Positions 33,798 through 43,264 of a stretch of DNA of 55,284 bases are shown here, piece after piece; position 1 is the stretch's first letter, and each line of letters opens with the position of its first letter. The stretch is from Alphaproteobacteria bacterium (GTDB lineage Bacteria > Pseudomonadota > Alphaproteobacteria > ATCC43930 > CGMCC-115725): positions 1 to 55,284 of the forward strand of contig JASHOB010000070.1 of the NCBI GenBank assembly GCA_030041335.1, read 5' to 3'. The notes under the pieces were generated by a model that searched no databases, was not told the origin of the DNA, and saw only the letters and a list, made by a program, of their open reading frames with translations. The translations under genes were made by a program, and so were the position numbers.

Positions 33798-36702
33798 CCC
33801 GCGCCAGATGGGCGTAATCGTTGTAGCGCGGCGCGAATTCCCGGCGCGGCACCGCGGCATAGGGCGTCGCCGGATCATCGTATTTGGCGATAAGGCTGCG
33901 CAAGCCCGGCAGCGCCGCGTCAATCAGCATGCGTAGCTGAGCCGCGGTGCGCGCGAGCGGTCGGATTTCGCCGGGGGGATCGCCGCCGGAGAGGCGCCAG
34001 AATTCGAGCGCCGCCACCGTGCCGTCGAGCTCCGCGAAAGCCCCTCGCTCCGCCATCGCGGCTTCGAGCGGCAATTGTGGCGCATAACCCAAATCCCAAT
34101 CCGACGCGCGCGGCAGGCTGCCGGTCTTGTAGTCGAGAATGGCAAGGGTGCCGTCAAGCCCGCGGTCGATCCGATCGGCTTTGGCAACGAGCGTGAAGGC
34201 GCCCGCTGGTGTGGCGAATTCCATTTCCCCGGAGATCTCGCTCCAGGTTTGCGCCAGCCTTTGGCGGCGCTCGGCCTCGGCTCGGACCAACCAGCGGGCG
34301 ATGCGCTCGAAACGCGGCCACCAGAAGGCGCGCAGGCCCGGCCGATCCTGCCAGGGCGCGAAGTGCGCGGCGCCGATCGCCAGGAGACGCCGCTCGGCAT
34401 CGCGCGGCAAGGCGTGGGGATGGGCCTTCAGAAACTCTTCGAGCGCCGCATGGATGAAGCTGCCGCGCGCCGCCGCGTCCGGCGTCTCGTCGATCGGGTC
34501 GAGCGGCCGCAGGCCGAGGATGTACCGCGCATAGACGGCGTAGGGATCGCGGATCAGCGTCTCGATCTGGGTTACCGACAAGCGGCGCGGGCGGACGGCG
34601 ACCGGCGGACGCGGACGCGGCTGCTCGGCGCGGCGCCATTCTCGCCGCGGCGGCGTGTCGAGCATCCGCCGCCACGCGAGGGGCGCGCTCACGGTCGCGA
34701 GTTCCCCTTCGATCCCGGCGGCGCGCAGCACGGTTTCGAGCCGTAGCAGCCAGCGCGACGGCACGGTGGGCGCCCCTTCGACCCGCGCGGCGCGGGTCAG
34801 CCATACCACCGGAGCGGCCAGTCCCTGGGCGAAATCGTGCGCGGCGATGCCGATGCGCTCTTCGAGCGGCGGCAGGCCGAAGGCGTGACGCATCGGCCGC
34901 GACAGAAACGCGTCGCTCTCGGTCTGTGGCGGCCAGACGCCCTCGTTGAGGCCGCCGAGAATCATCACGTCGGCGCGCTGGAGCCGCGCTTCGAGCAGAC
35001 CCCAAATGGCCAGCCGGGGATGCTGGCCATAGCGCGGCCTGACCACGGTGCCGGCCATCAATGCCTCGAACAACGCCGGATAGTCGGCACCGGCGATTTC
35101 CGGAAAACCAGCGGCGGCGGCGTCAAGCTCGGCGATGAATTGCGTCGCGGTCTCGCCCGCCGCCTCGCGCCACATTCGATCGGCGCCGTTTTCGTCGTGG
35201 CTGCGTGCCAATCGTTCGGCGCTCGCGACGTGGGCCGCGACCAGATCGGCAAGTCCGGTCTTGCGTGCGCCAAGGCGCGCGATGAGCGGCCGCAGCACGG
35301 TGTCGAGCTCCGATGCGAGATCGGCGAGTTCGCGGTCGGCGACAGGCAAGCTGCCGCGGAGACCGTCGAGGCCGGGCGCCGGCCTCTGGCCGCGCAGGCA
35401 TGTCTCCTCGAGCCGGCGTACCGCGGCACGGAATTTCTCAGGCGCTTGGCCGCCCGCCGCCAAGGGATGTTTGAGCAGGGCCAACAACGGCAGCGGCGCC
35501 AGTTCTGCGACCGCGGCATCAAGCACGAGGCGCAAAAATACCGCCGGCGGCGTCTGCTCGAGCGGCACCCCGGCCGAATCGTCGATTTCGATGTTCCAGC
35601 GCTTGAGCTCGGCAGCGACGCGGCGCGCCAAGGCACGGTCGGGCGTCACAAGCGCTGCGGTCTGGGCCTCGACCTCCAACGCCTGACGCATCAAGAGTGC
35701 GACCACTTCCGCCTCTTCTTGGGCGCCGGCGCAATCGAGCCGGTGGAGATCGGCGGTCGCGGCTCTGTCGATCATGGCGGCGCTTCCCCAGCGATCGGTC
35801 TCGCTGGCGGGCGCGAGCGCGGCGCGGATGAGTGCGCGCCGCGGCGACGGACCCCGGGAGCCGCAGCCGGGCCAAGGCGCAATCCCTTCGGGCGTCAGGC
35901 CGAACCGCGCCAGGAGGCGCGCGTGAAGATGCTGCGGATGGGCGGGATCGGCCGCAATCGCCGCCACGCCAGCGGCGTCGAGATCGAGCCCCGCGAGGAC
36001 GATCGCGCCTTGCGGCAGGGAGGCAATGGCGGCGATCAGATCGCCTACCGCGGGGATGCCGCCCGAGAGACCCGCTGCGATCAGGGGGCCCGTGGGGGTC
36101 GCCTTTGCCCAGGCAGCGATACGTGCCGCCACGACGCGGTTGCGGCGTTCGGCCGGATCGAGCGCCCCTAGCTCGGCCAGCATTGCCGGCCAATGCTGGG
36201 TGACGATCCTGAGAAATTGGAGCACCTCCTGCCAGTGCGCGGCGAATCGCTCGGGCGCGAGTTTTTCGAGCGCACCGACCTGGCATCGCGCAGTCTCGAC
36301 CGCGTCGAGGAAATCGGCAAGCGCACGCGCCAGCGGCGCCGCCTGCCCCGGCGTCAGCCGGGTGACAGCAGCGCCTTCGCTCCATTTGAGGATGAGCTGC
36401 GCCAGGCGAAGCTGGCGCTGCAACGGCGGCAACGGCGGCGGAATCTCGATATCGGCATCATCGTCCGAGACCGCCCATTCCTCGGCGTCGACGTCGGAGA
36501 CCGGTATGAGACGCGGCAGCAGCAGGGCCCGCCCGGTGCTGGCGCGGAGAAAGGCGTCGCTGAGACTCCTGACGGCGCGCCGGGTCGGCAGAAAAACGGT
36601 GGTGCGCGTGAGCGCCAGCGGGTCGCCGGTCGCCGAGGGCAGAATGCCGCTGACCAGCGTGTCGAGAAACGGGAGCTCGGAGGGAATGGTGTAGAACGCC
36701 AT
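33766..36702 (-). CDS. addB: AddB subunit of the AddAB double-strand-break repair nuclease
   Basis: 978 residues, typical of the alphaproteobacterial AddB group. The N-terminus (TTVFLPTRRAVRSLSDAFL) is the degenerate helicase-like half; the C-terminus is a RecB-like nuclease with LAILDYKTG (Asp857, Lys859), GSFIHAALEEFL and the terminal YNDYAHLARVKEW. AddAB processes DNA ends for RecA loading. In related genomes addA usually follows directly; here convergent guaD occupies that position and addA is not in the window. It starts 3 bp from murU. Confidence 0.93.
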   Translation of the reverse strand: MAFYTIPSELPFLDTLVSGILPSATGDPLALTRTTVFLPTRRAVRSLSDAFLRASTGRALLLPRLIPVSDVDAEEWAVSDDDADIEIPPPLPPLQRQLRLAQLILKWSEGAAVTRLTPGQAAPLARALADFLDAVETARCQVGALEKLAPERFAAHWQEVLQFLRIVTQHWPAMLAELGALDPAERRNRVVAARIAAWAKATPTGPLIAAGLSGGIPAVGDLIAAIASLPQGAIVLAGLDLDAAGVAAIAADPAHPQHLHARLLARFGLTPEGIAPWPGCGSRGPSPRRALIRAALAPASETDRWGSAAMIDRAATADLHRLDCAGAQEEAEVVALLMRQALEVEAQTAALVTPDRALARRVAAELKRWNIEIDDSAGVPLEQTPPAVFLRLVLDAAVAELAPLPLLALLKHPLAAGGQAPEKFRAAVRRLEETCLRGQRPAPGLDGLRGSLPVADRELADLASELDTVLRPLIARLGARKTGLADLVAAHVASAERLARSHDENGADRMWREAAGETATQFIAELDAAAAGFPEIAGADYPALFEALMAGTVVRPRYGQHPRLAIWGLLEARLQRADVMILGGLNEGVWPPQTESDAFLSRPMRHAFGLPPLEERIGIAAHDFAQGLAAPVVWLTRAARVEGAPTVPSRWLLRLETVLRAAGIEGELATVSAPLAWRRMLDTPPRREWRRAEQPRPRPPVAVRPRRLSVTQIETLIRDPYAVYARYILGLRPLDPIDETPDAAARGSFIHAALEEFLKAHPHALPRDAERRLLAIGAAHFAPWQDRPGLRAFWWPRFERIARWLVRAEAERRQRLAQTWSEISGEMEFATPAGAFTLVAKADRIDRGLDGTLAILDYKTGSLPRASDWDLGYAPQLPLEAAMAERGAFAELDGTVAALEFWRLSGGDPPGEIRPLARTAAQLRMLIDAALPGLRSLIAKYDDPATPYAAVPRREFAPRYNDYAHLARVKEWAAPGDE

Positions 36703-36705
36703 CGC

Positions 36706-37425
36706 TCACCGCTCGATGCGTCGCGAGCCCAGCCGCCTTTCCACTTGTGCCAGCCCTTTCGGCGTATCGAGATGGTACCATTCGCTGTCGTGGACGATGC
36801 CGAAGAGGCGACCCTTTTCGATGGCGCGGTTCCAGTAGGGATGAAGCGGGAATCGACCACCCGGCGCGCCTTCGAACAGGCGGTGGTGCAGCAGTTGGAT
36901 CGACGTGAAGCAATAAGGGGCGATCTCGGTCTCTCCGCGCCAGCGCAGTTGGCCAATCGGGTTGAGCATGAAGTCGCCCGGTCCGTCGAGCCCGACCGCG
37001 GTGACGGTGCGCTGCAGCAGCAAGAGCCCGTCCATTGACCGCGGGTCGAAGGCGCGCGCCAATCGAACGAGCGCGGCCACGGTGCCGTCGAGCCAGAAGA
37101 CGTCGGCGTTTACGACGTAGAAGATTGGGCCCAGAAGCGGCAATGCCTGGAAGATGCCGCCGCCGCTATCGAGCAATTCCGGCTCGGGCGACAGGACGAT
37201 CTCGACATCGCGGCGTCCGGCGAGGTGATCGGCCAGCATCGGGCCCTTGTAATGCAGGTTGACGACGATCCGCTTGACGCCGGCAGCCGCCAGCCGGTCG
37301 ATGGCATGGTCAATGACCGGCTTGCCGCCGAGGCTAATCAGCGCCTTCGGCATGGTATCGGTGATCGGCCGCATGCGGGTGGCGAGCCCCGCGGCCTTGA
37401 TCATCGCGGTCTCGGGGACGTTCAT
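36706..37425 (-). CDS. murU: N-acetylmuramate-1-phosphate uridylyltransferase-like nucleotidyltransferase
   Basis: 239 residues from ATG 37425; longer in-frame starts are shadow sequence inside amgK. The nucleotidyltransferase fold shows AAGLATRMRP-TDTMPKALI-GGKPVIDH, NADVFWLDG and WYHLDTPKGL. The signature Gly of GxGTRMRP is an Ala here (LATRMRP), an uncommon but tolerable change. MurU makes UDP-MurNAc in the cell-wall sugar recycling route that bypasses de novo synthesis. Its ATG overlaps the amgK stop by 4 bp, so the pair are coupled. Confidence 0.88.
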   Translation of the reverse strand: MNVPETAMIKAAGLATRMRPITDTMPKALISLGGKPVIDHAIDRLAAAGVKRIVVNLHYKGPMLADHLAGRRDVEIVLSPEPELLDSGGGIFQALPLLGPIFYVVNADVFWLDGTVAALVRLARAFDPRSMDGLLLLQRTVTAVGLDGPGDFMLNPIGQLRWRGETEIAPYCFTSIQLLHHRLFEGAPGGRFPLHPYWNRAIEKGRLFGIVHDSEWYHLDTPKGLAQVERRLGSRRIER

Positions 37426-38429
37426 GCCGGCACCCGGTCGGGAAGACGGCGCCACTCCGGCGGTACGGTCGCCTCGAACCAGTGCCGCACCGGCGCCAGA
37501 CCGGGATGGGCCAGATCCTCGAGCAAGAGCCCCCACATATGCGGAATGTGCCTCAGGTAGTGGGGCTTGCCGTCGCGCAGCAGAAGCCGGGCGAACTGGC
37601 CAATATTCTTGGTGTGACGCTGGGCCCCGATCACGGCGCAGGAGCAGGCGAAGGCGTCGCGGTCGATGCCGGGAAAGGCGGCGAGATAGCGGGCAATCAT
37701 CCGCTGTCGCAAGGAGCGCTTGACCTCGCGGCGTTCATCTTCGAGAAGCGAGACCAGATCGTAGGTCGCGGGGCCAAGCAACGCGTCCTGAAAATCGAGC
37801 AGGCCACAGGCCGCGATGCCGGCGCGATCGCCGAGCCGCATCAGATTGTCGACGTGATAATCGCGCAGCACCAAGGTCGGCGGCATGGCGTGAACCAGGG
37901 GCAGCACCGCGCGCCAACGCTCGAGATAATCCGCGCGGCGGTCCGGCGCCACGGCTTGGCCCGCCACCAGGCGCAGATACCAATCGACGAAACGCACCAC
38001 CTCGTCGAGCAAGAGCTCGTCGTCGTAGCGGCGGAGCCCCGGCGCTCGCTCCCGATCGAAGCGCCGATGGAGCGCGATCAGAACGTCGACCGCGAGCCGA
38101 TAGAGGGGTTCTGCCTTCTCGCCGGCTGCCAGTAGCCGCGTGTAGGTGCTGTCGCCGAAATCCTCGAGCAGGAGCAGCCCCGCTTCGACCTGCGCCGCGA
38201 AAATCTGCGGCACGCTCAGCTTCAAATCGCTGAGCAAGCGCGCAACCGCGATGAAGGGTCGGACATCCTCCTGCGGCGGCGGCGCATCCATCAGGATGGC
38301 GCGGCGCGCACCTTTCTCCAGCCGCTCGTAGCGGCGGAACGAAGCATCGCCGGCAAGCGGGCGGCGCGTTGCCTCTTGCCAGCCCTGCGCCGCCAGAAAT
38401 TGCGCGATCAGCGCGGCGCGGTCAGTCAT
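37422..38429 (-). CDS. amgK: Anomeric N-acetylmuramate/N-acetylglucosamine kinase (AmgK)
   Basis: 335 residues of the aminoglycoside-phosphotransferase (APH) fold: catalytic loop LRDYHVDNLM, then LLDFQDALLGP with the Mg-binding Asp. This variant and its position between tsaE and murU identify the AmgK group that phosphorylates MurNAc at the anomeric carbon for MurU. The neighbour order tsaE-amgK-murU-addB is recurrent in alphaproteobacteria. It overlaps tsaE by 8 bp. Confidence 0.9.
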   Translation of the reverse strand: MTDRAALIAQFLAAQGWQEATRRPLAGDASFRRYERLEKGARRAILMDAPPPQEDVRPFIAVARLLSDLKLSVPQIFAAQVEAGLLLLEDFGDSTYTRLLAAGEKAEPLYRLAVDVLIALHRRFDRERAPGLRRYDDELLLDEVVRFVDWYLRLVAGQAVAPDRRADYLERWRAVLPLVHAMPPTLVLRDYHVDNLMRLGDRAGIAACGLLDFQDALLGPATYDLVSLLEDERREVKRSLRQRMIARYLAAFPGIDRDAFACSCAVIGAQRHTKNIGQFARLLLRDGKPHYLRHIPHMWGLLLEDLAHPGLAPVRHWFEATVPPEWRRLPDRVPA

Positions 38430-38880
38430 GGAGGCTGCCGTGCCAGCGTGCCGAACCAGCGACCGTGGCGCGGCGCGCCGATTGGACGGCGCCCGGTTCG
38501 AGGGCGATATCGAGCCGCTCCGGCGGCAACAGCGCGGCGATGCGCTCCGGCCATTCGATCAGGGAGACGCCCTCGCTCCAGGCCTCCTCGATGCCCAGCT
38601 CATACACATCATCGGCCGCCGCCAGGCGATAGAGGTCGAAATGCCAGATCGGGGGTCGGCCGGCGAAGTGATAGGTCTCGACCAGCGTGAAAGTCGGGCT
38701 CGGCACCTCCTCGGCGCCGGTGCCGAGCGTGCGGATGAAGGCGCGTGCGAAGCTGGTTTTGCCGCTGCCGAGGGGACCCCGGAGCGCAATGGTATCGCGC
38801 GCCCGGACGAGGCCGGCAATGCGCGCCGCCAGCCGCGCGGTGGCCGCCTCATCGGCCAGATCGAGAACGAGCTGCGCCAT
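38422..38880 (-). CDS. tsaE: tRNA threonylcarbamoyladenosine biosynthesis ATPase TsaE
   Basis: 152 residues. Walker A GPLGSGKT (35-42), PSPTFTLVETYHF and HFDLYRL are the TsaE family marks, with EWPERI at the C-terminal side. TsaE stimulates the TsaBD/TsaC complex making t6A in ANN-reading tRNAs, in the cytoplasm. It is first in the four-gene minus-strand operon; the ATG of amgK lies within its last codons. Confidence 0.95.
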   Translation of the reverse strand: MAQLVLDLADEAATARLAARIAGLVRARDTIALRGPLGSGKTSFARAFIRTLGTGAEEVPSPTFTLVETYHFAGRPPIWHFDLYRLAAADDVYELGIEEAWSEGVSLIEWPERIAALLPPERLDIALEPGAVQSARRATVAGSARWHGSLHD

Positions 38881-38978
38881 GACTTCTCTTATGCCGTTTC
38901 GGCGCGGCTCGGCAACTAATGCGATCCGGCATTGCGCCCGGAGCTTGGCGCGGCCATGCTCCGCCGGTGGAGAACAGC

Positions 38979-39986
38979 ATGCAGCGCCGGGATGTGGCAG
39001 TGATCGGGGCCGGGCCGGTCGGGCTCTTTGCGGTGTTCGAATGCGGCATGCTCGGCCTCACTTGCCATGTGCTCGATGCGCTCGACATGCCGGGTGGACA
39101 ATGCGCGGCGCTCTATCCGGAAAAGCCGATTTACGACATTCCCGGCTACCCGATGATCGCCGCGCAGCAGTTGATTGCACAACTTCTCGAGCAGGCGCGG
39201 CCATTTGAACCGCTTTATCATCTGGGCTATCGCATCGACCGGCTGGAGGCGCTGAACGGCGGCGGCTTCCGCCTCGGCACCGAGGATGGCCGCAGCGTTG
39301 TCGCCGATGCCGTGATCATCGCCGCGGGTGTCGGCGCCTTCGGCCCAAATCGGCCGCCGCTCGACCGCATCGATGAATTCGAAGGCAAGAGCGTGTTCTA
39401 CCTGGTGCAGCGCCGCGACGACTATCGCGGCCGCCGCGTCGTCGTCGCAGGCGGTGGCGATTCGGCGCTCGACTGGACCTTGTCGCTGGCGGAGGTCGCG
39501 GCGCACGTGATGCTGGTGCATCGCCGCGACAAATTCCGTGCCGCGCCCGAGTCGCTGGCCCGGCTCAAGCGGCTGGCCGAGAGCGGCAAGATCGAACTGG
39601 TGACGCCCTATCAGCTGCACGCGCTCGAGGGTGAAGACGGGGTGCTGGAGGCCGTAATCGTCGCCGATCTCGACGGCAATGAACGCCGGCTCGACGCCGA
39701 CCGGCTGCTGCCATTCTTCGGGCTGTCGATGGATCTGGGTGCGATCGCGCACTGGGGTTTGGCGTTCGATCAGCACCATATCGCGGTCGATCCCGCCACC
39801 TGCGCCACGTCAGTGGCGGGGATATTTGCCATCGGCGACGTCGCGACCTATCGCGCCAAGCTCAAATTGATTCTCACAGGTTTTGCCGAAGCGGCACAGG
39901 CAGCACGCGCCATCTTCGCGCTGGTGCGGCCGGGCGCCGCCCTGCACTTCGAGTATTCGACCATGACCGGGGTGCCCGGACGATAA
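38979..39986 (+). CDS. Ferredoxin/flavodoxin-NADP+ reductase, thioredoxin-reductase-like
   Basis: 335 residues from ATG 38979, with GGAG 6 nt upstream. FAD site GAGPVGLFA at the N-terminus, DMPGGQCAALYPEKPIYDIPG (split as GGQC and PEKPIYDIPG), and the NADPH site VVVAGGGDSALDW identify the TrxR-like FNR group. The redox-active CxxC of true thioredoxin reductase is absent, consistent with single-electron transfer to ferredoxin or flavodoxin. The C-terminal half carries IGDVATY. It is divergent from tsaE. Confidence 0.93.
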   Translation: MQRRDVAVIGAGPVGLFAVFECGMLGLTCHVLDALDMPGGQCAALYPEKPIYDIPGYPMIAAQQLIAQLLEQARPFEPLYHLGYRIDRLEALNGGGFRLGTEDGRSVVADAVIIAAGVGAFGPNRPPLDRIDEFEGKSVFYLVQRRDDYRGRRVVVAGGGDSALDWTLSLAEVAAHVMLVHRRDKFRAAPESLARLKRLAESGKIELVTPYQLHALEGEDGVLEAVIVADLDGNERRLDADRLLPFFGLSMDLGAIAHWGLAFDQHHIAVDPATCATSVAGIFAIGDVATYRAKLKLILTGFAEAAQAARAIFALVRPGAALHFEYSTMTGVPGR

Positions 39987-40211
39987 GGTGGGCTCGACAG
40001 GCCCTGCCGTTACGGGCGGCACGGAAATCGAAAGATTGGCTCCAGGCGCAACGCAGTTTGCCGCCGAGGTCTGATTGCCCGCGAAACAAAGCACAGACGC
40101 CGCGATCACAAGACACGAGATGTCCGCGCCGCGCGCCTTCGCCGCTTCTCGGGTGAGCGACCGTCAAGATTGGACTTCGTATGGGGAATGGTTTGTCGGG
40201 GGGAATCGTCG

Positions 40212-41021
40212 ATGATGACACTTGCAAGAATCGCCGTCTGGAGCGTCGTGGCTTTCGGCGCTCTATTGTTCGTAGCACAATTGGCGGCACACGAGGTCGG
40301 TTTCTGGGCCGGCCGCCGATATGCTTTGCGAAGCAAGGCTCCCGGGGAAGGCGTGGGAGTTCTGGTCGGAAGCGTGCTCGCGCTCCTGGCCTTTGTCCTG
40401 GCCCTCACTCTCTCCTTCGCGAGCGACCGCTTCAATGAACGGCGTTCGGCGACGATTGCCGCAGCCAATGCCATCGGCACGGCCTGGCTGAGAGCCAAAG
40501 CTATCGGGCAAGCTCCTGGAGATCAGATCGCGCACTTGCTGGAAGAGTACACGACATTGAGAATTTCTTTTGTTCAGGCGCCTCCCGATCAGGCCGTTCT
40601 CGATAGGATCAATGATCGCACCGAGGCGCTGCAAACGGCGATCTGGGCACAATTGTCTGCGATCGTTCAAGCGCAGCCCAATCCTGTATCCGCGTCGTTG
40701 ATGGCGTCCCTGAACGAGGTCTTTGACGCGACGACGGCCGAGCGCATGGCTTTCGAAATTCGCATGCCGCCGCAGATCTTCTGGCTCCTGCTTGGACTAT
40801 CGCTGCTGGGCATGGCCGTGCTGGGCTATCAATTGGGTGTCCGCGGACCGCGCATCCTGGTGTTGGCAGCGCTTCTCTCTTTGACGTGGACGTTGGTTAT
40901 CGTCGACATCCTCGATTTGGCAGCAGCGCGGATCGGCAACCTGCGCACCAGCACGGCCGCCTATGATTATACGTTGCAGGGGTTTGGCGCCGGGAAGGTG
41001 AGGCCTCCTCAGCTCCAATGA
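40212..41021 (+). CDS. DUF4239-like membrane protein
   Basis: 269 residues from ATG 40212 (40215 is the alternative). Two N-terminal and two C-terminal hydrophobic segments flank a 110-residue soluble region. The stretch FALALTLSFASDRFNERR, then AANAIGTAWLRAKAIG, matches the bestrophin-like DUF4239 pattern. Those proteins are integral inner-membrane proteins of unknown role. GGGGGGAA lies 7-9 nt upstream of the start. It is alone on this strand between divergently and convergently placed genes. Confidence 0.78.
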   Translation: MMTLARIAVWSVVAFGALLFVAQLAAHEVGFWAGRRYALRSKAPGEGVGVLVGSVLALLAFVLALTLSFASDRFNERRSATIAAANAIGTAWLRAKAIGQAPGDQIAHLLEEYTTLRISFVQAPPDQAVLDRINDRTEALQTAIWAQLSAIVQAQPNPVSASLMASLNEVFDATTAERMAFEIRMPPQIFWLLLGLSLLGMAVLGYQLGVRGPRILVLAALLSLTWTLVIVDILDLAAARIGNLRTSTAAYDYTLQGFGAGKVRPPQLQ

Positions 41022-41220
41022 GGCCGGTCCTCGGCACTTCCGGGTGGCCCGGGTCCGGATCGGCAAGATGCATCCGACCGGCCCTTCCACTCCGCCGGCG
41101 ATTCGCGTCGAACGACCACGGGGATGTCCCAAAGGCGACGCCGTCGGGACGAGACGCTCAACCGGAATCGGAGCCTTGCCGCCCGACCTCTTGGCGCCCC
41201 ATCCGCTCGCTTCACCCAAA

Positions 41221-42990
41221 TCAGGCGCCATGCATTTCATTAAAGTCGTCGACGAGGCTCGCGATTCGCGCATCATCGATCTGGTCCATCACTTGCCTGG
41301 CACGCTGAGTGGCGGCGCGCAGATCGAGGGTGCGAATCCGTTCCTTGACCCGGCCGATATTGCTGGGCGCCATCGACAGATTCCGCAAACCGAGGCCGAG
41401 CAGCAGGGCGGTAAAGCGCGCATCGCCTGCCATCTCGCCGCAGAGATTGACCGGGATCCGCGCCCGCATGGCCGCTTCGACCGCAAACTGGATCAGCCGC
41501 AAAACCGCCGGATGAAGCGGATTGTACAGGTAGGCCACCTGTTCATCGCCGCGGTCGATCGCCAGGGTGTATTGGATGAGATCGTTGGTGCCGATCGAGA
41601 AGAATTCCGCCTCGTCGGCCAAGGCGTCGGCGGCGAGGGCGGCGCCGGGAATTTCGATCATGGCGCCCAATGGCGGCAGCGGATCCGGAAGTGCAATGCC
41701 GCGCCGCTTGAGGCGCCGTGCCGCCTGGTGCATCGCGGCCCGCACGGTGCGCAGCTCGCCGGCATTGGCGATCATCGGCACCAGGATACGTACCTTGCCG
41801 ATGGCGCTGGCGCGCAGCATTGCGGCCAGCTGCACATCGAGGAGGCGGCGCTCTTTCAAGGCAAGGCGCACCGCGCGGAGTCCGAGGGCGGGGTTGGGGC
41901 TGTCGGTCGCGATCGAGCCCGCGAGCTTGTCGCCGCCGATATCGAGCGTGCGCAGGGTGACCGGTTTGCCGTCCATGCCCCGCACCAGAGCGGCATAGGC
42001 GGCATATTGATCGTCTTCGTCGGGCAGATCGTGACGGTTCATGTAAAGGAATTCGGTGCGCACCAGGCCGAGGCCTTGGGCACCGGCCGCCAGCGCCAGT
42101 TCGCGCTCGCGCGGCAATTCGACATTGGCCTCGAGCGTAATCTCGACCCCGTCCCGCGTTACCGCCGGCAGACGCCGGAAGCGGCCGAGCCGCCGGCGCT
42201 CCTGCTCCAATTCCTCGCGCTGGCGCTCATAACTGGCGCGGGTCGCGGTCGTGGGATTGACCACGATTCGGCCCAGGCCGCCGTCGACAATGACCGTGTC
42301 GCCCGGCTCGACCCGGCGCAGGAGATCGGCGACGCCAAGCACCGCCGGCAGGCCAAGGGCGCGGGCCATGATCGCGGTATGCCCTTCGGCACCGCCAAGC
42401 TCGGTCGCGAGTGCCGCGACCCGGCTCGGATCGATGAGCGCCGTGTCGGCCGGGGTCAGCTCTTCGGCGACGACAATGGTGCCGGGCGCGAGCCGCTGCA
42501 ATGCGGCGTAAGGCGTTTTGGTCAGGTTGCGGATCAGCCTTGCGCCGACGACCCGGATATCGTCGCCGCGGGCGGCCAGATAGGCGTCGTCCATCGCGGC
42601 GAAACTGGAACCGATTTGGCCGAGTTCGACCTGCACCGCGCGCTCGGCATTGAGCCGCTCCTCGCCGATGCGCCGGTCGGCGCCCCTGACCAGGCGTGAA
42701 TTGGTCAACATCGCGACATGGGCATCGAGCAGATAGCCGGCTTCCTCGGCGGCGGCTCCTGGTAGCGCCGCCGCCTTGACCTTGAGTTTGGCGAGCTGTT
42801 TCAGCGACAGCGCCACGGCGTCGGCGAGACGTTTTCTTTCGGCCGCGATATCGTCGTGGGCGATGTGGTAGTCCGGCACCTGGATGGCACCGTCGTCGCT
42901 GATAAAGGCGGGGCCGATGGCGATGCCCGGCGAAATTGCCAGGCCCGTCAACGTCCGCTCGCCCCGATCAGTCTTCATCGAAGCCGCCAT
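41221..42990 (-). CDS. Phosphoenolpyruvate--protein phosphotransferase (enzyme I)
   Basis: 589 residues; ATG 42990 gives the longest form, ATG 42978 (MKTDRGERT) is equally possible. The active-site histidine His204 sits in GGAEGHTAIMARALG; PEP-binding marks such as LRTLDIGGDK and the Cys of NLCGEMAGD are conserved. It lacks the N-terminal GAF domain that distinguishes the nitrogen PTS EI (PtsP). It transfers phosphate from PEP to HPr, whose gene lies immediately upstream and overlaps by 23 bp. It is the last gene of the chvI-to-EI minus-strand cluster. Confidence 0.93.
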   Translation of the reverse strand: MAASMKTDRGERTLTGLAISPGIAIGPAFISDDGAIQVPDYHIAHDDIAAERKRLADAVALSLKQLAKLKVKAAALPGAAAEEAGYLLDAHVAMLTNSRLVRGADRRIGEERLNAERAVQVELGQIGSSFAAMDDAYLAARGDDIRVVGARLIRNLTKTPYAALQRLAPGTIVVAEELTPADTALIDPSRVAALATELGGAEGHTAIMARALGLPAVLGVADLLRRVEPGDTVIVDGGLGRIVVNPTTATRASYERQREELEQERRRLGRFRRLPAVTRDGVEITLEANVELPRERELALAAGAQGLGLVRTEFLYMNRHDLPDEDDQYAAYAALVRGMDGKPVTLRTLDIGGDKLAGSIATDSPNPALGLRAVRLALKERRLLDVQLAAMLRASAIGKVRILVPMIANAGELRTVRAAMHQAARRLKRRGIALPDPLPPLGAMIEIPGAALAADALADEAEFFSIGTNDLIQYTLAIDRGDEQVAYLYNPLHPAVLRLIQFAVEAAMRARIPVNLCGEMAGDARFTALLLGLGLRNLSMAPSNIGRVKERIRTLDLRAATQRARQVMDQIDDARIASLVDDFNEMHGA

Positions 42991-43264
42991 CGATCAGTGT
43001 CGCCAGGGCTTCGAGGGCGACCGCCGCCTGCGGTCCGCTGGCGCGCAGCTCGATCTCGGTACCGGGTCCCGCCGCCAGCATCATCAGACCCATGATCGAA
43101 CGTCCCGACACTTCGGCGCCGTTCTTGGCTACCGTCACCTCGGCATCGTATTCCCAAGCCAGTTTGACAAAGCGGGCGGCGGCCCGGGCGTGCAGCCCGC
43201 GCCGATTGCGAATCGTCGCCAAACGCCGCAATTCGGGCTCGGCGCCGTCCGCGCCAGCGATCAT
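42968..43264 (-). CDS. Phosphocarrier protein HPr
   Basis: 98 residues. NRRGLHARAAARF has the phospho-acceptor His25, and VSGRSIMGL has Ser56, the residue phosphorylated by HPr kinase. HPr accepts phosphate from EI and passes it to EIIA(Man). It overlaps the EIIA stop (ATGA) and the EI start, so all three are translated as a unit. The presence of the regulatory serine beside hprK suggests a signalling rather than sugar-uptake role. Confidence 0.96.
   Translation of the reverse strand: MIAGADGAEPELRRLATIRNRRGLHARAAARFVKLAWEYDAEVTVAKNGAEVSGRSIMGLMMLAAGPGTEIELRASGPQAAVALEALATLIDGGFDED

Noticed and set aside
41044-42699. Plus-strand 551-codon frame opposite enzyme I
   Set aside because: Rich in Gln, His and Arg with no domain; the minus-strand enzyme I explains the region.
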